From positions 3,131,001-3,195,000 of the forward strand of contig NZ_CP152050.1 of assembly GCF_038632915.1 (NCBI RefSeq): a DNA stretch of 64,000 nt, in the 5' to 3' direction. This DNA comes from Paenisporosarcina sp. FSL H8-0542 (GTDB taxonomy: Bacteria; Bacillota; Bacilli; Bacillales_A; Planococcaceae). Below the pieces are notes generated by a model. It did not search any database. It was not told the origin of the DNA and saw nothing but the letters and a program-made list of their open reading frames with translations. Shown here one piece after another: positions 39,229-48,260 of the stretch (positions are counted from its first letter, which is position 1; each line of letters begins with the position of its first letter). Position numbers and translations under genes: made by a program.

Positions 39229-41346
39229 CTAGTTAAAATCCAGTTTTAATTGACCATTAGTGAACGTCAGCTTGGCATTGAAGTTTTTGCCCGTTTTTGA
39301 AACAAACCCTTTAATTAGGTCTGTTTTCCCTTTCACACATAAATCTTCAATGTGTTTGACGGACAACCGTTTCTTTAGGAACATGGCCGGAAACGTTTGT
39401 TTACACCCCTCTTTATAGCTAGAGCAACCATAAAAATTCTTCCTTGAAATAATAGTTCCTTTTTTACAGGTCGGGCAAGTCGCAACTTCTTTTCTACTGA
39501 CAAACGTTTCCGTCGTCATGTGAAAAGTCTTATCGCTCAGCTGCGTCGGCACATCATGAATCAATTGATTCAAGTATTTAGCTATACTGCCTAAAAACAA
39601 TTCGGATGAGCCATTACCCGTTCCGATTTTCTTTAAATAGGCTTCCCATTTTGCGGTCATGACAGGACTTGCAAGTAAATTTCCTTCAATCGCTTCGCAA
39701 AGGACACGTCCTTTTTCAGTAATGGAAACGATATTTCGCTTAACTTCAATATACCCATGTCGTTTAATCGTTTCAATTATTCCGCTCCGCGTTGCTTCCG
39801 TTCCGAGCCCTTCCACTTCTTTAAGAATTTCAGTATCCACAGCATCTTCCACAAACTTCCCACAGGTTTTCATCATAGCAATGAGCTGGCCTTCTGTGTA
39901 TGGCTTTGGCGGCGTAGTTTGACCTTCTTTAATTGCCACTTTACTTTTCACTTGTTCGTGCAGTGAAAGCCTCGGTAAATTGGGCTCTTTTGCTGAAGTC
40001 GGTTCTTTTTCATTCGAAAACAATGCTTTCCAACCTTTATCGATTTCCGTTTTGCCGCTCGAGAAAAAGTCCAGTCCATTTACATCCGTTGTCATCGTTG
40101 TTTCTTTGTATAAGTAATCTGAATGGAACATCGCGAGTGTGGTTCTTAACACTTCTTCATACAAATTTTGTTCCTCACGAGACAAACCAGCCAATTGTTT
40201 GTCGCTCGGAATTTTTTTCGTTGGAATAATTGCATAGTGTTCCTGCACTTTTGAACTGTCGACATACCGTTTACTTGGATTCCTTGAAGCAACTTGGAAA
40301 GGATACTGAATAAGCTGTTGGTAAGCTTCAACCTGATTAACAAGATACGAGAATTCATTTGGTGTAATGTGCTGAGTGTCTGTTCTCGGATAGCTGACAA
40401 GTTTCTTTTCGTACAGACTCTGCATCGTCGATAGCACTCTTGCAGGACTATATTTCCATTTGCGATTGGCTGTTGCCTGAATGGTGGACAATGCATGAAG
40501 TTTAGGGGGAAGAATCTTTTTATCTTCCGTTTTCAGTTGCTTCACAGTGCCTGGAAGCAAGCCGTCTATTCGATGTTTGTTTAATAAATGTTGAGCTTCT
40601 TCAATGCGCTTCATTTTGCCTTTCGCTTTTCCTTTATAAGAACCATGTTCAGCTTTGAACATTCCTTCCAATTCAAAAAAGGATTCAGGAACAAATCGTT
40701 CAATTTCAAGGGCGCGTTGGTAAATCAGGTAAACTGTAGGTGATTGGACTCGTCCTATAGAAAACACTTCACGAATTCCTTTTTGTTGAATGAGCAACGT
40801 GTAAAGACGAGAACCATTCATCCCAACAAGCCAATCACTCATTTGACGCGCCTTCGCTTCTTCATACATAAGCAAATCCTTGCGGTTGTCCTGCAACTGC
40901 ATAAATCCTTTACGTACTTCATCCACTTCCAGAGAATTAATCCATAAGCGTTTAATTGTCTTGTTGCGGGCACGCGTGTAATCAAAGATACTATAAAAAA
41001 TATTGGACCCCTCACGATCAACATCACATGCATTGATTACCGTATCAGTTTCATAAATCAATTTCTTAATGATTCCAAACTGTTTTGCCTTGCCTTTAGC
41101 AATTTGAAATTGAAATTCATCAGGCAAAATAGGTAATGTCTGAAGAGACCACTTCGTCCATTTAGGATTATGGGACTTTGGATCGCGCAGTTCGACCAGA
41201 TGCCCGATTCCCCATGTAATATAGGCGCCTTGCGGGAAAGCCTCGCATGGTTGTACATCAAAAAAGCCTTCCTGCTTCTTCACTTTGAAAGCATCTGCAT
41301 ATGCCTTCGCCTGACTCGGCTTTTCTGCAACAATAACCGGTTTCAC
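39229..41346 (-). CDS. topB: DNA topoisomerase III (TopB)
   Basis: About 705 residues. TOPRIM domain VIVAEKPSQAKAYADAF with the DxDxE triad in NACDVDREGSNIF; the active-site Tyr in KKLVSYPRTDTQHI; GLGTEATRSGIIETI and a C-terminal zinc ribbon (CPTCKKGTIISRKNFYGCSSYKEGC). A type IA topoisomerase that decatenates DNA and often works with RecQ, which is also in this window. Starts at GTG 41346, which follows AAAGGTGGGGG; the in-frame ATG upstream has no ribosome site. Confidence 0.94.
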   Translation of the reverse strand: MKPVIVAEKPSQAKAYADAFKVKKQEGFFDVQPCEAFPQGAYITWGIGHLVELRDPKSHNPKWTKWSLQTLPILPDEFQFQIAKGKAKQFGIIKKLIYETDTVINACDVDREGSNIFYSIFDYTRARNKTIKRLWINSLEVDEVRKGFMQLQDNRKDLLMYEEAKARQMSDWLVGMNGSRLYTLLIQQKGIREVFSIGRVQSPTVYLIYQRALEIERFVPESFFELEGMFKAEHGSYKGKAKGKMKRIEEAQHLLNKHRIDGLLPGTVKQLKTEDKKILPPKLHALSTIQATANRKWKYSPARVLSTMQSLYEKKLVSYPRTDTQHITPNEFSYLVNQVEAYQQLIQYPFQVASRNPSKRYVDSSKVQEHYAIIPTKKIPSDKQLAGLSREEQNLYEEVLRTTLAMFHSDYLYKETTMTTDVNGLDFFSSGKTEIDKGWKALFSNEKEPTSAKEPNLPRLSLHEQVKSKVAIKEGQTTPPKPYTEGQLIAMMKTCGKFVEDAVDTEILKEVEGLGTEATRSGIIETIKRHGYIEVKRNIVSITEKGRVLCEAIEGNLLASPVMTAKWEAYLKKIGTGNGSSELFLGSIAKYLNQLIHDVPTQLSDKTFHMTTETFVSRKEVATCPTCKKGTIISRKNFYGCSSYKEGCKQTFPAMFLKKRLSVKHIEDLCVKGKTDLIKGFVSKTGKNFNAKLTFTNGQLKLDFN

Positions 41347-41507
41347 AAAACCCCCACCTTTCTTTTTAGCCTTATGTAAAAAAAGTATAGCATCTACCGA
41401 ACGCACATTCTACTTTTCAATGACTAGTCTCATTGTTTGCCTTGCATTAATCGTCTCATTAAACAAGTTAACTCGACACAGAGATGGTAGTTACATAGTT
41501 GTAAAGA

Positions 41508-41596
41508 TTTATCGCTCAGATTGGACGATCAAACTGGAGATTTATCGCTTAAAATCGAGTTTTATCGCTCAAACTAACACATTTATCAATCAAACA
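41508..41596. repeat. Degenerate 20-21-bp direct repeats (TTTATCGCTCAAAC)
   Basis: TTTATCGCTCA at 41508, a partial GATCAAAC at 41526, TTTATCGCTTAAA at 41541, TTTATCGCTCAAAC at 41561 and TTTATCAATCAAAC at 41582, mostly 20-21 bp apart. Intergenic, upstream of topB. Confidence 0.6.
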
Positions 41597-41636
41597 CGTC
41601 TCATCAGCAAGTCAACTTGGAGAAACACATACAAAA

Positions 41637-41702
41637 GAAGCCAGGTACCTTATATGTCACGGGAAATTTACTGCCCCTCTCCACATGTCGGCACCTGGCA
41701 CT
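41637..41702. repeat. GTGCCAGG-type palindromic element
   Basis: GCCAGGTACC (41640-41649) pairs with GGCACCTGGC (41690-41699) around a 40-nt loop. Overlaps the stop codon of the rbsB-like remnant. Confidence 0.6.
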
Positions 41703-41829
41703 AACCAGCAAGCTTATTTTTTACCAGTTCCAATTCAACTGGAATGGATTCTTCAACTTCTTCACCTTTTAAGTGAGCAATAGCTGTTTCAAGTGGTGTC
41801 ACTCCTATTAGATCCGGTTTTTGAGCAAC
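41701..41829 (-). pseudogene. 3' remnant of a ribose-binding-protein-like gene
   Basis: A 42-codon frame that begins inside the end of the alanyl-tRNA editing gene: VAQKPDLIGVTPLETAIAHLKGEEVEESIPVELELV then a TAG stop. The AQ.PD.IG...ETA...LKGE.V....PV.L.LV spacing is that of the C-terminus of RbsB-type sugar-binding proteins. No start codon or upstream part remains; the body of the gene has been lost or replaced. Confidence 0.65.
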
Positions 41830-41831
41830 AC

Positions 41832-43022
41832 TTATATGAGGTATTGATGAATTTGCGACAAGTATTCTTGTCCAGTAAGCTCGGTCGTCCCTCCACCTTG
41901 AGCAAAGCTTTCTGAGCCGCCACCCTTACCGTTGATAATCGGCAAAATCTGTGCAGACAATTGCTTCATATTTGTATCGTTCTCAAGTCCGCGGGCAAGA
42001 ACGACCTGTAGCAAACCTTCATTTTCCGCAATAAAGATGACCCGAAAGGCAGGTACTTCAACTACAAGAAGACGAGCCAGTTTTTGCAAATCCTGAATCG
42101 GACGTTGTTTAAAAATACGTTCAATGAAATCGTTGCTGACATTATCCGCAAGTAACTCCTTCACTTCATAGCTCAGTAATTGCTCACGAGATTCATCGAT
42201 CAGTTTCTCATTCCTCTTCCCATTCTCGAGCAGTACTTTTACTGTCTGTGACAACCCTTCTTCAGATGCGCTCAACAGGTGTGTCACTTCTTGCAAAGTC
42301 TTTTGCTTACGGTGAAGTTGATTCAGCACTCGTCCTCCACAAACAAAATGCACTCGTACTTTTCCTTTTTGCATTTCAGTATCAAGAATCTTTAGCGAAC
42401 CGATTTGAGCAGTGGATGATGGATGTATTCCTCCGCAACCGTTGTAATCGAAATCTGCAATAATCACCAAACGAATGTCTTCTTCAACTGTTACTTGCTT
42501 TCGAAGTGGGTAATCTGACAATTCGTCTTTTGTGACCCACTTCGTTTCGATTGGCCGGTTATCTAATATGATTTGATTTGCGCGTTTCTCCACTTCCAGC
42601 AATTGCTCGTCTGATACATTCTTCACATCCAAATCAATCGTAACCAGTTCTTTCCCTAAATGAAAACTGGTCGTTTGTATGCCAAACAATTCAACAAAGG
42701 CAGCTGTCAATATATGTTGTCCCGTATGCTGTTGCATGAAATCAAATCGACGGTTCCAATCAATTTCAAAATCAACCGCGTCCCCCACTTCGAGCAATGG
42801 TTCTGATATGTAATGTCGGATTTCACCGTCTACTTCCTCCACATCAATGACTTCAACTTCATTTATGGCACCTGTGTCGTGGGGCTGTCCTCCACCAGTT
42901 GGATAAAAGAGTGTTTCTTCTAACGTGACATACCATCTATCGGATTCGTCTTTCATCTGACTCACTACAATTGATTTTCCTTTTTGGCAGTAAGCATCTT
43001 GGTAAAATAATTTATGTTTCAA
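41832..43022 (-). CDS. Alanyl-tRNA editing protein (AlaX-L, with DHHA1 domain)
   Basis: About 396 residues. The editing site is intact: HTGQH (HxxxH) and NGCGGIHPSSTAQIG (CxxxH). FYPTGGGQP at the N-terminus and a C-terminal DHHA1 domain ending NGKGGGSESFAQGGG match the C-terminal half of AlaRS. It hydrolyses Ser- or Gly-tRNA(Ala) in trans. Start is TTG 43022, nine bases after AGGAG; the longer frame would include that ribosome site. Divergent from the small gene at 43131. Confidence 0.92.
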   Translation of the reverse strand: MKHKLFYQDAYCQKGKSIVVSQMKDESDRWYVTLEETLFYPTGGGQPHDTGAINEVEVIDVEEVDGEIRHYISEPLLEVGDAVDFEIDWNRRFDFMQQHTGQHILTAAFVELFGIQTTSFHLGKELVTIDLDVKNVSDEQLLEVEKRANQIILDNRPIETKWVTKDELSDYPLRKQVTVEEDIRLVIIADFDYNGCGGIHPSSTAQIGSLKILDTEMQKGKVRVHFVCGGRVLNQLHRKQKTLQEVTHLLSASEEGLSQTVKVLLENGKRNEKLIDESREQLLSYEVKELLADNVSNDFIERIFKQRPIQDLQKLARLLVVEVPAFRVIFIAENEGLLQVVLARGLENDTNMKQLSAQILPIINGKGGGSESFAQGGGTTELTGQEYLSQIHQYLI

Positions 43023-43130
43023 TTTAAATATTCTCCTTTTATGTTGCAGATTTTGATGCATATGACTTATCACCTTGAAAAATGGGTATATAAAATAATG
43101 TACCATCAATTAGCATAGAGGAGCCATGGA

Positions 43131-43406
43131 ATGAAAACAGATATATACCAATCTGAACCTGGACATAAAACTGATTTTCCACTTCCTTTATCTCATGCGA
43201 ATAGTTTAAATAGGTATCAAGGGATTATTGTAGCTAGTTTTTTTGATTCTACAATGTGGATGGGGAAAAATGCAAAACGAACATCCTATCTGGAAGTGGA
43301 TATTCTTCAATCCATTACCCGCAATACGGTTCAGCAATTCAAATCGATTTGTGAAATTAATACCCCTGTGGAAATGATGGTGCAAAAAAAGCTTTTGACT
43401 GATTAA
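43131..43406 (+). CDS. Hypothetical small protein
   Basis: 91 residues, soluble, no known motif. Contains YQGIIVASFFDSTMWMGKNAKRTSYLEVDILQSI. GGAG lies about 9-10 nt before ATG 43131, and a strong terminator follows the stop, so I think it is real. Family not recognised. Divergent to the alanyl-tRNA editing gene. Confidence 0.65.
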   Translation: MKTDIYQSEPGHKTDFPLPLSHANSLNRYQGIIVASFFDSTMWMGKNAKRTSYLEVDILQSITRNTVQQFKSICEINTPVEMMVQKKLLTD

Positions 43407-43424
43407 AGTCAAAAGCTTTTTTCG
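43385..43424 (+). terminator. Rho-independent terminator
   Basis: AAAAAAGCTTTTGACT / AGTCAAAAGCTTTTTT stem at the 3' end of the small gene. Confidence 0.88.
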
Positions 43425-43440
43425 TTCGGTTATTTGGATA

Positions 43441-44499
43441 TTACAATAAATAAAAACCAATGCCCATAATAAGATAAGCGGCAAGCAATGTGAGTCCTTC
43501 AAACCAATTGGACTCCCCGTCGTTGGAAACGCTGATCGTTAAGAGAACTGCCGTAGCCATGGCAACGAGCTCCGGCATGGTAAAAACTAGCGGCATTGCA
43601 GTAGGCATAAATAAAGAAATAATGACGAGCACAGGAGCTACGAACATAGCAATTTGCAACGTAGAACCAATGGCAATTTCCACGGCAACGTCCATTTTGT
43701 TTTTCAGGGCCATTAAGATAGCAGACGAGTGCTCAGCTGCATTCCCAACAATCGCAACGATGATTACCCCAATGAATAGTTCGGACCATCCAAATTGCTC
43801 TCCTACCGCTTCAAAAGTATGAACTAGATTTTCAGACACATAAGCAACAGCCAGTGTCGATAGCAGCAAGATGGTCAAAGCTTTTTTCTTCGACCATTCA
43901 GGTTCTTCATGTTCTTCAGTTGTTCCATCACCCTCAGTGTGTGCATATACACCTCGATGTGTGACCAATTTGAAAACCAGTCCCGCTAAATACAGAACAA
44001 TCATGATAATTGAAATCCCGACGCTTAACTGCAACGTTTTCGATTCATTCATGGACATAGAAAAAATTTCCGGAATAACGAACGCCACAATAACTGCGAA
44101 AACGAGTAATCCAGAATTATGACGGGCATCATGGATGCTAAATTTCTGGCGTTTAAATTTCAGTCCACCCATGAAGAAGGAAAGTCCTCCAACTAACAAT
44201 AAGTTCCCGAGTACCGAACCAGTCAAAGAAGCCAAAACGACGCCAATTAAACCAGCTTGTAGGGCAAAGATAGAAATAATCAACTCTACCGCATTCCCAA
44301 ACGTGGCATTCAGTAACCCACCAATTCGAGGCCCACTGACCACTGCCAAACTTTCAGTCGCTCGTCCCATAAAGCTAGATATCGCGATAACAGTCACCGA
44401 ACAAATAATAAACATGGCAATACTCGACCAATGCAATAATGATGCCACAAATGTTAATGGTACCCCGACCAGTACAAGAATAGTAAAAATCCGATTCAT
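43441..44499 (-). CDS. Calcium/proton exchanger (CaxA/ChaA-like)
   Basis: About 352 residues, eleven membrane segments in two homologous halves. The two alpha repeats are GLLNATFGNAVELIISIFALQ and GIIVAIVGNAAEHSSAILMALKNKMDVAVEIAIGSTLQIAMF, with the conserved GNA-E motif in each. They define H+/Ca2+ antiporters. A hydrophilic acidic linker (HTEGDGTTEEHEEPEW) separates the halves. ATG 44499 with GGAGAG upstream; the 20 extra residues of the longer frame are disfavoured. Bacillus relatives are annotated YfkE/ChaA. Confidence 0.92.
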   Translation of the reverse strand: MNRIFTILVLVGVPLTFVASLLHWSSIAMFIICSVTVIAISSFMGRATESLAVVSGPRIGGLLNATFGNAVELIISIFALQAGLIGVVLASLTGSVLGNLLLVGGLSFFMGGLKFKRQKFSIHDARHNSGLLVFAVIVAFVIPEIFSMSMNESKTLQLSVGISIIMIVLYLAGLVFKLVTHRGVYAHTEGDGTTEEHEEPEWSKKKALTILLLSTLAVAYVSENLVHTFEAVGEQFGWSELFIGVIIVAIVGNAAEHSSAILMALKNKMDVAVEIAIGSTLQIAMFVAPVLVIISLFMPTAMPLVFTMPELVAMATAVLLTISVSNDGESNWFEGLTLLAAYLIMGIGFYLL

Positions 44500-44823
44500 A
44501 CATTCACTCTCCAATAAAAGAAATTCTAAATTATATGATATTCCTTTATCCATACCCAATCAACAGGAGATTCTACACGTTTTGAAAAAATTTAATGGGC
44601 GGGCAACTTTGGGCTAAAGTGATTTCATAGATTAAATCTGAATCAAAAATGATTTCTCAGATTCTGTAATAAAAGGATACCCATTTTTCACTTTTCCAAT
44701 TAAGCAAATATCATTATCAAATTGAGGTCTCTTTTTGTAAAAAGAGCTATAAACGTTAATTGCAATAAAAAATGCCGAGCGGATGGCGAAATTCGCCCAT
44801 CCCTTGACATCATTTTAGAGATT
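44500..44823. other. Intergenic interval with a decayed open-frame fragment
   Basis: Contains no full gene. On the minus strand, 44632-44770 reads as about 45 codons with protein-like composition (RPQFDNDICLIGKVKNGYPF and onward to a TAA at 44632), but there is no start codon or ribosome site, and its upstream end runs into the terminator of the reductase gene. It may be a gene remnant. The rest shows no further structure. Confidence 0.35.
44770..44812 (-). terminator. Probable terminator
   Basis: Minus-strand GGATGGGCG / CGCCATCC stem followed by GCTCGGCATTTTTT, after the reductase gene. Confidence 0.6.
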
Positions 44824-45543
44824 CTATGGATTGGTTGACCACAGTCCCGCTTCTTTTATAAAGATTCGCTTGTTTAATTTTAATTGGGCAACGATAAATT
44901 CTGCAATATCTTCTGGTTGCATCACTTTATCCGGATTGCCATCAGTCAAATCATTGTCGATTGCTAAATCTGTAGCTACTGTACTTGGCGTCAACGCGGT
45001 GACACGGATATTGTGCTTACGTACTTCCATTGCGAGTGATTCAGTGATCCCAAGAACCCCAAATTTCGAAGCACTATATGCACTTGTAATCGGTGCACCC
45101 TTTTGTCCCGCAGAAGAAGAAATATTGATAATGTCTCCCGCTTGTTGCTCGATCATTCCCGGCAAAACAGCACGAGTAACATAATAAACACCCATCAAAT
45201 TCACTTGAATGATTTTTTCCCATTCCGCAATTTCAAGGTCCATAAATTTACCGAATTTCGCAATGCCTGCATTATTAATCAATATATCGACTGTACCCAG
45301 TTGATTCGTCAATGACTCAATTGCACGTGTCACTTCGTCATTTGAAGAAACGTCAGCGGTTGCGAAAACTGCTTTCACACCTGTTCCTTCCACTTCTTTT
45401 ACAACTTGTAGCAAATGATCTTCAGATCGAGCAAGGAGCCCAACATTCACTCCCTCTTTAGCTAAAGCTAGCGCAATGGCACGGCCAATTCCGCGTCCTG
45501 CACCTGTAATTATGGCATTCTTACCTTGTAGAGATGTAGCCAA
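44824..45543 (-). CDS. Short-chain dehydrogenase, 3-ketoacyl-ACP reductase-like (FabG family)
   Basis: 239 residues. Cofactor motif [21 protein letters not shown], catalytic Ser in INISSSAGQ and YSASK. The [32 protein letters not shown] ending is that of 3-oxoacyl-reductase-type SDRs. Arg in GAGRGIG suggests NADPH preference. Start is TTG 45543, eight bases after AGGAGG. Not in a fatty-acid cluster, so its true substrate may differ. Confidence 0.9.
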   Translation of the reverse strand: MATSLQGKNAIITGAGRGIGRAIALALAKEGVNVGLLARSEDHLLQVVKEVEGTGVKAVFATADVSSNDEVTRAIESLTNQLGTVDILINNAGIAKFGKFMDLEIAEWEKIIQVNLMGVYYVTRAVLPGMIEQQAGDIINISSSAGQKGAPITSAYSASKFGVLGITESLAMEVRKHNIRVTALTPSTVATDLAIDNDLTDGNPDKVMQPEDIAEFIVAQLKLNKRIFIKEAGLWSTNP

Positions 45544-45681
45544 TATGATTTCCTCCTATTCATCGTGTGTATAAAAATCCACTTCCCATATGAGAAGTAA
45601 TTCGTCTTCTAGACAAGCAATGTACGTGTGGTGGAATCGCGAAAGCTATTGTCCCGTCTTTCAACGCACTAAATTATTTTA

Positions 45682-45695
45682 ACCAATCGATTGGT
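45682..45695. promoter_or_regulatory. Perfect palindrome in a divergent promoter region
   Basis: ACCAATCGATTGGT, 14 bp, between the divergent reductase and amidohydrolase genes; a shape typical of TetR-family operators. No TetR gene is adjacent. Confidence 0.45.
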
Positions 45696-45837
45696 GAGAT
45701 AAAAGCAAACTGTCTCGTCCGTAGATCACCCATTTCACCTGGTTGCATAAACATTCAAATTGAAAATTTATTATGCACACAACTGGCGATTTGTTACAAT
45801 AATTTATAATCTACATTACACGCTTGGAGGAATGACA

Positions 45838-47010
45838 ATGGAAAAACTTTTGCTACATAAATTGGAACAAGCCTTCGATGAAATGGTCGCTGTTCGTCGT
45901 CATCTACATATGCATCCTGAACTGTCCCACCAGGAAGTGGAGACACCAGCATTCATCGCTGCTCAGTTAGAGTCAATGGGTGTAGAAGTGAAACGCGGGG
46001 TAGGCGGACGAGGTGTCGTCGGTACAATCAGAGGCGGTAAGCCAGGAAAGACCATTGCCTTCCGAGCGGACTTTGATGCATTGCCCATTCAAGATATGAA
46101 AGAAGTCCCTTATAAATCGACCGTTCCCGGAGTGATGCATGCATGCGGACATGACGGGCACACTTCCGCTTTGCTTGGATTTGCGAAAGCCATGATGGAA
46201 GTGAAAGAGGATATGCCAGGCAATATCGTGCTCATCCACCAATTCGGAGAAGAATTATCCCCAGGTGGAGCGCGTGCCATGATTGAAGACGGTTGTCTTG
46301 AAGGGGTTGACTACGTTTACGGTGCCCACTTGCAAAGCAAAATGGAAAGCGGTTATGTATATGTACGGAATGGTTTTCTTCAAGCCTCTGAAGATACTAT
46401 TAAAATAGTGGTGCGTGGATTCGGAACACATGGAGCTGAACCGCATAACGGCGTCGATCCCATATTGGCAGCGAGCCATATCATGGTGGCCTTGCAAACC
46501 ATCGTCAGTCGAAATACAGATCCTTTAAAGGAACTAGTCGTTTCGATAGGGAAATTTCATGCCGGCGATGCCGACAATGTCATTCCAAGTGAAGCAGTGC
46601 TCGAAGGGACCATTCGGGTATTCGATCCGGAGCTGCGCAAATTGGCCAGCTGTCGAGTGCGCGAAATCGCTGAAAATGTGGCAATGGGCCTTGGCGCAAA
46701 AGCAATTGTCACCATTGAAAATGGCTACGACGCATTATGGAACCATGCCGAAGCGATGGATACAGTCCGACAGGCAGGTTATGAACTTTACGGAGCAGAT
46801 GCAGTCATTGAAACAATGCCAGTCATGCCTGTAGAAGATTTCAGTTACTACACACAAGTTGTGCCGGGAGCCTATTTCTTCGTGGGTGCAAAATTACAAG
46901 ACGAATCGTGCGTATTTCCCCACCACCATGAACAGTTTGATTTTGACGAAAAAGCCATGTTGATGACTGCCAAGCTATTCGCTGCCATCTATTTAAAAGC
47001 ACAACAATAA
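45838..47010 (+). CDS. M20-family amidohydrolase (N-acyl-amino-acid hydrolase type)
   Basis: About 390 residues. Metal site residues: HACGHDGHTSALLG, then the catalytic Glu in IHQFGEELSPGGARAMIEDG, and a distal His in CVFPHHHEQFDFDE. VRRHLHMHPELSHQE and FRADFDALPI are family landmarks (peptidase M20D: amidohydrolases, N-acetyl-diaminopimelate or N-acyl amino acid hydrolysis). ATG 45838 follows GGAGG at 7 nt; the upstream frame lacks a site. Confidence 0.92.
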   Translation: MEKLLLHKLEQAFDEMVAVRRHLHMHPELSHQEVETPAFIAAQLESMGVEVKRGVGGRGVVGTIRGGKPGKTIAFRADFDALPIQDMKEVPYKSTVPGVMHACGHDGHTSALLGFAKAMMEVKEDMPGNIVLIHQFGEELSPGGARAMIEDGCLEGVDYVYGAHLQSKMESGYVYVRNGFLQASEDTIKIVVRGFGTHGAEPHNGVDPILAASHIMVALQTIVSRNTDPLKELVVSIGKFHAGDADNVIPSEAVLEGTIRVFDPELRKLASCRVREIAENVAMGLGAKAIVTIENGYDALWNHAEAMDTVRQAGYELYGADAVIETMPVMPVEDFSYYTQVVPGAYFFVGAKLQDESCVFPHHHEQFDFDEKAMLMTAKLFAAIYLKAQQ

Positions 47011-47012
47011 AT

Positions 47013-47059
47013 ACGAGCGGTATCTAGCCAACTCCTTGGCCAGGCACCGCTCGTTTTTC
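47013..47059 (+). terminator. Rho-independent terminator
   Basis: ACGAGCGGT / ACCGCTCGT stem then TTTTT after the amidohydrolase gene. Confidence 0.88.
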
Positions 47060-47120
47060 TATTCTAAACAACTTTGTCTTACTCAGCTCGGTAAATCAGC
47101 ACAAGCGAGATAACTAAACA

Positions 47121-47184
47121 AAGTGCCAGATTCCAATAGGTACAAGGGACATTAAAATCTTCCCACCATTGGTTTCTGGCACTT
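47121..47184 (-). repeat. GTGCCAGA-type palindromic element acting as terminator
   Basis: AAGTGCCAGA..CCAAT / ATTGG..TCTGGCACTT, ending two bases from the stop of the squalene/phytoene synthase gene. Same family as 34472-34516. Confidence 0.65.
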
Positions 47185-47185
47185 C

Positions 47186-48016
47186 TTACTTGATGTAATG
47201 TTGGCTTTCCAGTTCAGTAACAATCGATTCGACTTCTTTTCGAGAAATTTTTTCTCGGCCGATTTTCATCGCTTTTAACGTACTGTTCGCCAAAGCCAGC
47301 GGCACTTTACAAAACATCGTAATGCCACGATTGTTAATATCTTTCACATAATCGCTTCCCATTGCCAAGTTTTGCTTTGCATATAAAAATAAATCCTCAC
47401 GCTCCCACCCATCAGGTAAGAAACGTACTCCACGTTCCCAGTCTTCATCTTGATTACGCAGAATGTTTACAGCTTGCAACCCTCGTCCAAAAGCAATTGC
47501 TTTTTCCCGGTCGGTTTCTGTATTATCATGCCATTTCCACAAATCGGACAGCATGCATCCCACAAGTCCTGCTACATAATACGTGTAATCGTCAAGATCT
47601 TCTTTGGTTTTGATACGCCAGTCCTTGTCCACCCATTTGGCCATACCTTCCGCCATAATAGCAGTCGACTCTTTTACCTTTTCCACCACATCTGGCGGAC
47701 ACAATAAAATCCAGTCACCGAGGCGTTGCGTCACAATAGGAAGCAAGTTTTGATAAGGACGTATAAGTGTTCGGTATTTTTCAGAATCAAATGTTGTTTT
47801 CATAATTTCGCTGATCGACGTTAGTAATTGACGTTTGGTTTCGGCCTTCATGGATGGATGATCTTCGATTTCATCAATCGCTCGCATACATAAATACGCA
47901 GACGCCACCGTTTTTCTTAACGTAGGTTCCAAAAAGTTAATGGGAATGAAAAATGTACGACTTGTTTGTTTTAACACATCCATCGCTTCCCGTTGCAGTA
48001 AGACTGCCTCACTCAT
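47186..48016 (-). CDS. Squalene/phytoene synthase family protein
   Basis: 276 residues. Two acidic substrate-Mg motifs of trans-isoprenyl head-to-head synthases: AYLCMRAIDEIEDHPSM and GRGLQAVNILRNQDEDWERGVRFLP. The first is DEIED rather than the common DDxxD, the second NxxxDxxED-like. Such enzymes condense two farnesyl or geranylgeranyl diphosphates for hopanoids or C30/C40 carotenoids. No desaturase or other carotenoid gene is adjacent, so the product is unknown. GGAGGAA precedes the ATG. Confidence 0.88.
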   Translation of the reverse strand: MSEAVLLQREAMDVLKQTSRTFFIPINFLEPTLRKTVASAYLCMRAIDEIEDHPSMKAETKRQLLTSISEIMKTTFDSEKYRTLIRPYQNLLPIVTQRLGDWILLCPPDVVEKVKESTAIMAEGMAKWVDKDWRIKTKEDLDDYTYYVAGLVGCMLSDLWKWHDNTETDREKAIAFGRGLQAVNILRNQDEDWERGVRFLPDGWEREDLFLYAKQNLAMGSDYVKDINNRGITMFCKVPLALANSTLKAMKIGREKISRKEVESIVTELESQHYIK

Positions 48017-48260
48017 ACTCGATTCCTCCCGTTCCGATCCTTATGTATTTCTATGTTATGACCATTTCAAAAGGTTTTAATCCTCTTATCATACAATAAA
48101 AATTAGGTTTCGTACGCAACGAAGATAGAAAATTCAAGAAACTAGTAATAAAGACCGATGGCCAACCTAAAAAGTGCCATATATCTTTTGGCTTAATAGG
48201 ACATTTAAAATCCCAGTAATCCATTGATACACAGCACTCTCTCTTTGTATACATTCCGTA

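Noticed and set aside
48051-48254. 67-codon minus-strand frame between the flavin reductase and squalene synthase genes
   Set aside because: No convincing ribosome site and no recognisable motif; left out, though not excluded.
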